Part shown: positions 1-4,947 of the stretch, piece by piece | Position numbering within the stretch: position 1 is the stretch's first letter | Layout of the letters: each line of letters begins with the position of its first letter | Assembly: GCA_031289385.1 (NCBI GenBank) | Contig: JAITPP010000235.1 | Coordinates: 1 to 5,079 of the forward strand | Origin: Prevotellaceae bacterium | Lineage (GTDB): Bacteria > Bacteroidota > Bacteroidia > Bacteroidales > UBA932 | DNA length: 5,079 nt | Direction of reading: 5' to 3' | Position numbers and translations under genes: made by a program | The notes under the pieces: generated by a model | What the model saw: only the letters and a program-made list of their open reading frames with translations | The model's database searches: none | Told to the model about the DNA's origin: nothing

Positions 1-250
1 AACGGGCGGAAGTATGACTTTCAACAGTTTAAATCATTATCTAAATATTGCCGAAATGCTTATTCCATCGTCAAACTATTGGAATGTGATACACGGGCTT
101 GCGCCGGGAGATGCCTCAAAAGATGAAGAAGGAATACAAATAATGCAAATGCTTGCAAAAAATATGGCATGGATGCTCAAAATGCGCGAACACGCAAAGG
201 ATATAGAGCCCAAGCAAGCCGAAAAAGTATTTACAAATTTTATAAGATAA
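1..250 (+). CDS. NAD(P)H-dependent FMN reductase / iron-sulfur flavoprotein family, C-terminal part (5'-truncated by window)
   Basis: The open frame enters from the left edge (first whole codon at 2) and ends with TAA at 248-250, so only about the last 80 residues are visible; the ATG at 14 is internal. The visible start, TGGSMTF, aligns with TGASMTF of the next gene. The following stretch (LNHYLNIAEM, SSNYWNVIHGL, DEEGIQIMQMLAKNM) matches the same positions of that paralogue, so these are tandem duplicates. The tail ends in VFTNFIR, which I recall as a common ending of NADPH-dependent FMN reductases and iron-sulfur flavoproteins. These proteins bind FMN in a flavodoxin-like fold and transfer electrons from NAD(P)H, usually to unknown partners. 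The FMN-binding loop and any cysteine motif lie outside the window, so an Fe-S cluster cannot be confirmed here. The stop is 5 nt before the next start, which suggests an operon. Confidence 0.85.
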   Translation, partial: TGGSMTFNSLNHYLNIAEMLIPSSNYWNVIHGLAPGDASKDEEGIQIMQMLAKNMAWMLKMREHAKDIEPKQAEKVFTNFIR

Positions 251-255
251 GCAAA

Positions 256-909
256 ATGAAAAAACGTGAATTTATAAAATCAGCAGCGTTGGCAGGCGCA
301 GGATTGGTGCTGGGAGTGGCATCGGGACAATTATTTAAATCCGACAAGAAAAACAAAAATAAAAAAGTAATCGCAATCAACGGAAGCCCCGACGAAAACG
401 GAAATACTGCCTATGCACTGTCGATTATCGAAGAAGTTTTTCGCAACGAAAATATAAATTTTGAAATCGTTAATATCGGCAAAAGCAATATCAGAGGTTG
501 CATCGCTTGCAACAAATGCCACGCCGAAAAAACCGTTTGCATACACACTACCGACGAAGAAAAAAAGTGGATAGAATTAATGAAAAACGCCGATGCCATT
601 ATTTTAGCATCGCCAACTTATTTCGGCGGAATTGCAGGAACAATGAAATCGTTTTTGGATAAAGCGTTTTATTCGAGTTCAAAAAACTTTCGCAATAAAA
701 TAGGCGCATCGGTTGTAACTACGCACCGAACAGGCGCGTCAATGACATTTGAAGGACTAAATCAGTATTTTACAATTTCGGAAATGCCTGTTGCATCATC
801 AACTTATTGGAACAACATTCGCGGTTTGACAGTTGACGATTTGAAAAACGACAGCGAAGGCATACGCACAATGCAAAATCTTGCTAAAAATATTGTAGAA
901 TTAATATAA
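256..909 (+). CDS. Iron-sulfur flavoprotein-like NAD(P)H/FMN reductase with Tat-like N-terminus
   Basis: A 217-residue flavodoxin-fold protein. An in-frame ATG exists at 169 inside the upstream gene, but the ATG at 256 is preferred. It lies just after the upstream stop and begins with MKKREFIKSAALAGAG, which resembles a twin-arginine signal with K-R in place of R-R, followed by a hydrophobic stretch (about residues 9-27). The mature part begins with the FMN phosphate loop NGSPDENGNT (42-51). Cys82, 85, 88 and 95 form a CX2CX2CX6C pattern, as in the compact 4Fe-4S site of iron-sulfur flavoproteins. ASPTYFGG (118-125) is the second FMN-contacting loop. It probably transfers electrons through FMN and a 4Fe-4S cluster; the partner is unknown. 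Compared with the upstream paralogue it lacks the C-terminal tail ending in TNFIR. The export signal is an inference; Tat export would suit a protein folded around cofactors. It sits between its paralogue and rlmN, 22 nt upstream of the latter. Confidence 0.85.
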   Translation: MKKREFIKSAALAGAGLVLGVASGQLFKSDKKNKNKKVIAINGSPDENGNTAYALSIIEEVFRNENINFEIVNIGKSNIRGCIACNKCHAEKTVCIHTTDEEKKWIELMKNADAIILASPTYFGGIAGTMKSFLDKAFYSSSKNFRNKIGASVVTTHRTGASMTFEGLNQYFTISEMPVASSTYWNNIRGLTVDDLKNDSEGIRTMQNLAKNIVELI

Positions 910-931
910 TTTCGATTCTTATTTTTGTGTG

Positions 932-1957
932 ATGAAAGATTTTCTTTTTGGAAAAACATTAAACGAACTTGGAGAAACAGTATCACAACTTGCATTGCCG
1001 CGTTTTGCAGCAAAACAAATTGCCGATTGGTTGTACAAAAAACGAGTGAAAACAATTTCGGAAATGACAAATATTTCACTTGAAAACAGACAAAAAATTG
1101 AAGAAAAATTTGATATAGGCGTTTCGCTTCCCGCGAAAAATCAAATATCAACGGATGGAACAAAAAAATATCTTTTCGAAATAAATCATGATAAAAAAGC
1201 GTTCGTAGAATCGGTTTATATTCCTGAATCTGAACGCGCTACGCTTTGTGTTTCGTCGCAGGCAGGTTGCAAAATGGCTTGCAAATTTTGCATGACGGGG
1301 CGACAAGGTTTTCAATCGAATTTGACAGCGGGCGAAATATTAAATCAAATTTGTAATATTCCCGATTCCGAATCGCTTACAAACATTGTATATATGGGCA
1401 TGGGCGAGCCTTTCGACAACATTCAAAATGTTCTTAAAAGTCTCGAAATAATAACTTCGGATTATGGATTTGCATTGTCGCCAAAGCGCGTAACAGTTTC
1501 AACAATCGGAATTATTCCCGCAATGACGGAATTTATAGAAAAAAGTAAATGTCATTTGGCAATAAGTCTGCACAATCCCTTTGATGACGAGCGATTGCAA
1601 CTTATGCCGCTGCAAAAAAAATATTCTGTCGGCGATATTATAAAAACATTACGCAATTACGATTTTTCGCATCAACGGCGATTAAGTTTTGAATATATAA
1701 TGTTCGACAAAGTGAACGACACGCCGCGTCATAGCGAGGCTTTGGCAAGACTTTTACGCGAATTGGATTGTCGGGTAAACCTGATACGTTTTCATCAAAT
1801 TCCCGACAGCGATTTGCGCCCGTCAAAAATTGAAAATATTGATAAATTTCAAAAATATCTCAACAGCAAAAATATTTTAACAACACTACGCGCCTCGCGA
1901 GGAACAGATATTCTTGCCGCCTGCGGAATGCTTAGCACGAGGGAGATTTATTATTGA
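932..1957 (+). CDS. rlmN: Dual-specificity RNA methyltransferase RlmN (23S rRNA A2503-C2 / tRNA A37-C2)
   Basis: A 341-residue radical-SAM enzyme that methylates C2 of A2503 in 23S rRNA and, in this family, A37 of some tRNAs. The radical-SAM cluster ligands are Cys113, Cys117 and Cys120 (CKMACKFC). The two catalytic cysteines of the ping-pong mechanism are present: Cys106 in TLCVSSQAGC and Cys331 in AACGML near the C-terminus. The SAM-binding motif MGMGEP is at 155-160, followed by TVSTIGI and AISLHNP. The N-terminal accessory domain (about 1-90) is complete and the length is normal for the family. The ATG at 932 is preferred over the GTG at 929; there is no Shine-Dalgarno, as is usual in Bacteroidota. 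It is probably co-transcribed with the flavoprotein genes. The last codons (Ile-Tyr-Tyr-stop) run into the heptamer array, and the TGA stop is the end of the first clear repeat unit, TTATTGA. Confidence 0.97.
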   Translation: MKDFLFGKTLNELGETVSQLALPRFAAKQIADWLYKKRVKTISEMTNISLENRQKIEEKFDIGVSLPAKNQISTDGTKKYLFEINHDKKAFVESVYIPESERATLCVSSQAGCKMACKFCMTGRQGFQSNLTAGEILNQICNIPDSESLTNIVYMGMGEPFDNIQNVLKSLEIITSDYGFALSPKRVTVSTIGIIPAMTEFIEKSKCHLAISLHNPFDDERLQLMPLQKKYSVGDIIKTLRNYDFSHQRRLSFEYIMFDKVNDTPRHSEALARLLRELDCRVNLIRFHQIPDSDLRPSKIENIDKFQKYLNSKNILTTLRASRGTDILAACGMLSTREIYY

Positions 1958-2126
1958 TTATTTACTATTTATTATTTACTATTTATTATTTATTATTGAT
2001 TATTGATTATTAGGCTATTACAATTTATTATTTGTTATTGATTATTTACTATTTATTATTTACTATTTATTATTGATTATTTACTTATTTATTATTTACT
2101 ATTTATTATTGATTATTTATTATGAA
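1951..2126 (+). repeat. Heptamer tandem array, upstream arm (TTATTTA / TTATTGA / CTATTTA units)
   Basis: Read in 7-nt steps from 1951, the sequence is a chain of about 25 units, mostly TTATTTA, TTATTGA and CTATTTA. A single register slip occurs at 2084-2091, where one unit has 8 nt (CTTATTTA). Within it, 2007-2027 (TTATTAG, GCTATTA, CAATTTA) is the reverse complement of the cassette that recurs in the downstream array. The array begins inside rlmN, whose TGA stop is bases 1955-1957 of the first unit. It ends in TTATGAA at 2120-2126, which contains the ATG of the next gene. It fills the whole intergenic space, and no recognisable promoter box or terminator was found in it. Confidence 0.95.
1980..2032 (+). 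repeat. Left arm of 53-nt perfect inverted repeat around the four-helix-bundle gene
   Basis: Bases 1980-2032 are the exact reverse complement of 2740-2792; I compared them base by base. The arm includes the diagnostic GGCTATTACAATT segment, so the match does not rest only on low-complexity AT sequence. The two arms enclose a span of about 0.8 kb whose only gene is the small four-helix-bundle gene. Confidence 0.9.
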
Positions 2127-2478
2127 TAAAGAGGAATTAAAGGAGAGAACTAAAAAATTTGCACATCGCTGTGTGAAACTTGCAAATGCTTTGCCCGAAA
2201 CAAAAATTGGAAGGCATATTCAAGGACAATTAGTAAGATGTTCAACTTCTGTTGCTGCTAATTACAGAGCCGTATGTTTGGCACAGTCAAGAGCATCTTT
2301 TGTTGCAAAAATGAGCATAGTTGTTGAAGAAGCAGATGAAACTTCTTTTTGGTTAGAATTTATAATTGATGAAAAATTATTACCAAAAGAAAAAATAAGT
2401 CTTTTGTTGAAAGAAGCAAATGAATTATCTGCAATTTTTATCGCATCAAGAAAAACAATTAGTAGTAAAAACAATTAA
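2122..2478 (+). CDS. Four-helix bundle protein, S23 / 23S rRNA intervening-sequence protein family (TIGR02436-like)
   Basis: An 118-residue, apparently intact protein that I recognise as an S23/IVP-type four-helix bundle. Four amphipathic helices are predicted by eye at about 3-24, 27-54, 57-84 and 88-114. Family-like segments are QLVRCSTSVAANYRA (36-50), at the end of the conserved second helix, and EEADETSFWLEF (69-80). Members occur as ORFs inside 23S rRNA intervening sequences of Leptospira and Coxiella. A related fold is the bAvd accessory protein of diversity-generating retroelements, which forms a basic, nucleic-acid-binding pentamer. The cellular role of stand-alone copies is not established. 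The ATG lies inside a heptamer unit (TTATGAA), and the TAA stop is the end of another (CAATTAA, 2472-2478), so the gene is bounded at both ends by repeat arrays. No Shine-Dalgarno or promoter of its own is evident; it may be read through from rlmN. Nucleic-acid binding here is an inference. Confidence 0.88.
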   Translation: MNKEELKERTKKFAHRCVKLANALPETKIGRHIQGQLVRCSTSVAANYRAVCLAQSRASFVAKMSIVVEEADETSFWLEFIIDEKLLPKEKISLLLKEANELSAIFIASRKTISSKNN

Positions 2479-2800
2479 TAATTAACAATTAATCAATAAT
2501 AAATTGTAATAGCCTAATAATCAATAATAAATAATCAATTATAATAGCCTAATAATCAATAATCAATAATAAATAATAAATAATAAATTGTAATAGCCTA
2601 ATAATAAATAATCAATAATAAAGAATAAATTGTAATAGCCTAATAATAAATAATAAATAATCAATAATAAATTGTAATAGCCTAATAATCAATAATAAAT
2701 AATCAATAATAAATTATAATAGCCTAATAATAAATAATCAATAATAAATTGTAATAGCCTAATAATCAATAATCAATAATAAATAATAAATAATAAATGT
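2472..2800 (+). repeat. Heptamer tandem array, downstream arm: 47 units in one register with recurring cassette
   Basis: Positions 2472-2800 divide exactly into 47 consecutive 7-nt units with no slip. The first three are CAATTAA, TAATTAA and CAATTAA. The remainder is built from TCAATAA and TAAATAA plus a recurring cassette whose core is TAATAGC-CTAATAA, usually preceded by TAAATTG. The core starts at 2507, 2542, 2591, 2633, 2675, 2717 and 2752, giving spacings of 35, 49, 42, 42, 42 and 35 nt, all multiples of 7. The units are in the reverse-complement orientation of the upstream array. The first unit contains the stop codon of the four-helix-bundle gene, and the last (TAAATGT) directly abuts the stop codon of the convergent symporter gene. 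No GC-rich terminator hairpin is visible between these convergent genes. Confidence 0.97.
2740..2792 (-). repeat. Right arm of 53-nt perfect inverted repeat
   Basis: Exact reverse complement of 1980-2032. It covers the seventh copy of the cassette and the heptamers that follow it. In an RNA spanning rlmN to the symporter gene end, the two arms could pair into a long AU-rich stem with the four-helix-bundle coding region in the loop. Confidence 0.9.
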
Positions 2801-4207
2801 CTATTTCTCGATTATTTTCTCATCGCTGTGCATATTTATATTATTATTTTTCAGATATTTTTTTGTTTCGGCGGCGACTACTCCGCTTAATAAAAGCAGT
2901 GCAATAAGATTTGGTATTGCCATCAAACCGTTGGTAATATCAGAAAAATCCCAAATCAAATCTATCGAAAAAACTGCGCCTACAAATACCATTATCAAAT
3001 AAACAATTTTGTATGGTAATACCGATTTTCGCCCGAAAAGATATTCTATTGATTTCTCTGCATAGTACGACCAGCCTATGATTGTGGTGAATGCAAACAT
3101 CAAAAGAGATACGCCCAAAATTATTTCGCCAAACGGAATTTCTGAAAATGCCAAGCGTGTAAGTTCGAAACCCGTAAGTTCCGATTTCCATGCGCCTGTG
3201 TTTACTATTGCCAATCCTGTGAGTGCGCATATTACAACCGTATCCCAAAATGTTCCCGACGACGATACCAATGCCTGTCGCACAGGATTGCGAGTACGCG
3301 CTGCGGCTGCAACAATAGGAGCAGAGCCAAGTCCCGACTCGTTTGAAAACAATCCGCGCGATACGCCGTAACGTGCAGCAAGCATTATTACCGTGCCTGC
3401 CGCGCCTCCGCCCACTGCCTTAAATGAAAATGCCTGCGCAAATATAAGTTTTATTGTATCTAATAGCGTTTCGTATCCTGTAATCAAAATAAACAAGCAT
3501 CCTGCAACATAAAATACCGCCATAAACGGCACTACACTTTGGCTTACGAGGGCTATACTTTTTATTCCGCCAATGATTACCGCGCCTGTAAAAATTGCCA
3601 ATACAATACCTATATAGACTTTGGTTTGAACTACAAGTCCTAAAATATTTATTTCGGCTGCAAATCCAAACGTTGAAAAAATGGCATCTTTTATTGAATT
3701 TGATTGTGCCGACGAGCCTATGCCGAATGCAGCAAGAGCGGCAAATACAGCAAACAAAATGCCGAGAATTTTTCCAAGTTTTTTATTTTTTAATCCATAT
3801 TGCAAATAATACATTGGACCGCCGGCAATGCTTCCGTCTTTGCACCTTACGCGATATTTCACGGCAAGTAAACCTTCGGCATACTTTGTGGATATTCCTA
3901 AAATTCCTGTAAGCCACGTCCACAGTACAGCGCCGGGACCTCCAAGCGCGATTGCCGTTGCTACGCCAACAATATTTCCTGTTCCTATTGTTGCCGCAAG
4001 AGCCGTTGCCAATGCGCTAAACTGACTAACATCGCCGTGCGAATTTTTGTCGCGCGTAACCGAAATACGAATAGCCTTGCCAATATATCGCTGCACAAAA
4101 CCAAGCCTGAATGTTAAAAAAAGATGCGTGCCAAATAATAATATTAAAAGCGGGTAACCCCATAACCATGAGGACAATTCGGCGATAAAATTAGAAATAT
4201 TTTCCAT
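2801..4207 (-). CDS. Alanine/glycine:cation symporter family protein (AGCS)
   Basis: A 468-residue inner-membrane transporter with about 11 hydrophobic segments. It is expected to import alanine, glycine or related small amino acids with sodium (or protons). Family hallmarks are SALATALAATIGTGNIVGVA (64-83), the signature GGPGAVLWTWL (89-99), GGPMYYLQYG (129-138) and GVSRGLFSNESGLGSAP (281-297). The length is typical for the AGCS family, and the gene appears complete from ATG (complement of 4205-4207) to TAG (complement of 2801-2803). The C-terminus is a hydrophilic tail rich in Asn and Lys. Substrate and coupling ion cannot be decided from sequence. It is transcribed divergently from the small membrane protein gene and convergently with the four-helix-bundle gene; its stop codon touches the heptamer array, which would form the start of its 3' untranslated region. 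Confidence 0.96.
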   Translation of the reverse strand: MENISNFIAELSSWLWGYPLLILLFGTHLFLTFRLGFVQRYIGKAIRISVTRDKNSHGDVSQFSALATALAATIGTGNIVGVATAIALGGPGAVLWTWLTGILGISTKYAEGLLAVKYRVRCKDGSIAGGPMYYLQYGLKNKKLGKILGILFAVFAALAAFGIGSSAQSNSIKDAIFSTFGFAAEINILGLVVQTKVYIGIVLAIFTGAVIIGGIKSIALVSQSVVPFMAVFYVAGCLFILITGYETLLDTIKLIFAQAFSFKAVGGGAAGTVIMLAARYGVSRGLFSNESGLGSAPIVAAAARTRNPVRQALVSSSGTFWDTVVICALTGLAIVNTGAWKSELTGFELTRLAFSEIPFGEIILGVSLLMFAFTTIIGWSYYAEKSIEYLFGRKSVLPYKIVYLIMVFVGAVFSIDLIWDFSDITNGLMAIPNLIALLLLSGVVAAETKKYLKNNNINMHSDEKIIEK

Positions 4208-4229
4208 AATTATTTTATTGTGTTATACA

Positions 4230-4256
4230 CAAAGATATGATTTTTTTTGTGAAAAA
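4230..4256 (-). promoter_or_regulatory. Putative Bacteroidota-type promoter for the symporter gene
   Basis: On the minus strand, the complement of 4230-4237 reads TATCTTTG, a perfect match to the Bacteroidota -7 box TAnnTTTG. The upstream -33 element would fall in the T-run that is the complement of about 4253-4256, a weak match to TTTG. Transcription would start near 4223-4226, leaving a short leader of about 16-19 nt before the ATG, with no Shine-Dalgarno. Confidence 0.65.
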
Positions 4257-4264
4257 ACGTTTTT
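4253..4264. promoter_or_regulatory. 12-bp perfect palindrome midway between divergent -7 boxes
   Basis: AAAAACGTTTTT is its own reverse complement. Its centre (4258.5) is 25 bp from the centre of the minus-strand -7 box and 26 bp from that of the plus-strand box, so its two halves sit where both -33 elements are expected. It may be the shared -33 region or a binding site for a dimeric regulator; the sequence does not decide between these. Confidence 0.4.
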
Positions 4265-4288
4265 CTAAAAAAAATATATATATCTTTG
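4261..4288 (+). promoter_or_regulatory. Putative Bacteroidota-type promoter for the small membrane protein gene
   Basis: TATCTTTG at 4281-4288 matches the -7 box TAnnTTTG exactly. A degenerate -33 element (TTTT/TTTC, about 4261-4265) lies 15-16 bp upstream of it. Transcription would begin around 4292-4295, giving a leader of about 36-39 nt that is nearly all A and T and has no Shine-Dalgarno before the ATG at 4331. Confidence 0.7.
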
Positions 4289-4330
4289 CAACGATAAAAA
4301 AAATTTAATATTTAAAAAATTTAACGAGTT

Positions 4331-4723
4331 ATGGAACAAATTACAAAAAATTTCAAACTTATTGGCGGCATACTAATAGTTATTAGTTGTCTTTTGCCTT
4401 TCGTTTCAGTACCATTCTTTGGTTCTTTGAGTGGGTTTAGTCTTTTCAGTGGTGACATCTTAGCATTATTATCTATTTTACTGATTCTTGGTGGTGCAGC
4501 AGCATTAATTTATGTTGATGTTACAAAGAAAGACATCGAACTTGCACCGAAATTTAAATTATCTTACGTTGCAAAATTAGCATCTCTTGTTGGTGGCGCG
4601 CTTGCTTTTATTTACATTTTAACGACTCCACTTATTAGCGTAGGATTTGGATTAATTATCGAACTTCTTGTTGCTCTTGCATTGTTATTTGAAGAAAAAG
4701 TTGTTGCAGCATTGAAAAAATAA
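4331..4723 (+). CDS. Small four-helix membrane protein of unknown function
   Basis: A 130-residue protein that I cannot assign to a named family. Four hydrophobic segments are visible: about 10-30 (with a Cys at 20 and Pro at 23 and 28), 43-62, 80-97 and 102-120. The stretch between the second and third is charged (DVTKKDIELAPKFK, 63-76), and the C-terminus is short and basic (ends LKK). The N-terminus MEQITKNFK lacks a cleavable-signal or lipobox pattern, so it is probably an integral inner-membrane protein with both ends on the same side, likely cytoplasmic. It has its own promoter box upstream and an intrinsic terminator downstream, so it is probably a monocistronic unit. Its codons favour GTT, GCT, CTT and GCA, and CG-rich codons are rarer than in rlmN or the symporter gene, which could reflect strong expression or different ancestry. 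No function is proposed. Confidence 0.8.
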   Translation: MEQITKNFKLIGGILIVISCLLPFVSVPFFGSLSGFSLFSGDILALLSILLILGGAAALIYVDVTKKDIELAPKFKLSYVAKLASLVGGALAFIYILTTPLISVGFGLIIELLVALALLFEEKVVAALKK

Positions 4724-4753
4724 TTTGCAAATTATTTTTTAATTGAAATTAAT

Positions 4754-4788
4754 AAACTTGCCGAGTTTTTGTGCTTGGCAAGTTTTTT
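4754..4788 (+). terminator. Intrinsic (Rho-independent) terminator after the small membrane protein gene
   Basis: A 12-bp stem (4754-4765 pairing with 4774-4785, core ACTTGCC/GGCAAGT, one G-U pair) closes an 8-nt loop. The T-run at 4783-4788 overlaps the end of the stem. It lies about 30 nt after the stop codon. The stem is flanked by A-rich sequence on the left, so it may also work weakly in the reverse direction. Confidence 0.88.
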
Positions 4789-4828
4789 ATTTTTAAATTA
4801 ATTAAATGATGAAAAATGGAGAAAATTT

Positions 4829-4947
4829 AAAATGTAGAAATGTAGGAATTTAGAAATGTAGAAATGTAGGAATTTAGAAATGTAGGAATGTAGAAATTTA
4901 GAAATGTAGGAATTTAGAAATGTAGGAATTTAGAAATGTAGAAATGA
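4829..4947 (+). repeat. Octamer tandem array (GAAATGTA / GGAATTTA units)
   Basis: From 4829 the sequence steps in 8-nt units: AAAATGTA, then mostly GAAATGTA alternating irregularly with GGAATTTA, with single GGAATGTA and GAAATTTA hybrids. There are 14 full units in one register. The last unit is shortened to 7 nt (GAAATGA, 4941-4947) at the junction with the heptamer array. Variation is confined to the second position (A/G) and the sixth (G/T). No gene is supported here; open frames are short and broken by TAG within the units. Confidence 0.95.

Noticed and set aside
169..255. Earlier in-frame ATG giving the second flavoprotein 29 extra N-terminal residues.
   Set aside because: This stretch lies wholly inside the coding end of the upstream gene, and the extra residues would hide the Tat-like N-terminus that begins at 256.
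920..927. TATTTTTG just upstream of rlmN matches the TAnnTTTG -7 box.
   Set aside because: It ends only 4 bp before the ATG, so the transcript would be leaderless, and no -33 element is seen at the proper distance. The AT-rich context makes a chance match likely.
1980..2792. Possible insertion sequence carrying a transposase within the inverted repeats.
   Set aside because: The only gene inside is the four-helix-bundle protein; no transposase, recombinase or target-site duplication was recognised, so a classical IS is not supported.
2500..2800. The regular cassette-plus-spacer layout resembles a CRISPR array.
   Set aside because: The 'spacers' are only 14-35 nt of the same two heptamers rather than unique sequences, the repeat core is too short, and no cas gene is present.
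3078..3371. Open frame of 97 codons on the + strand inside the symporter gene.
   Set aside because: It is antisense to a clearly recognised AGCS transporter with all its family motifs; its composition is that of a shadow frame.
4806..4852. A 15-codon open frame (MMKNGENLKCRNVGI) between the terminator and the octamer array.
   Set aside because: Very short, half of it is repeat sequence, it lies directly after a terminator, and it has no start signal.
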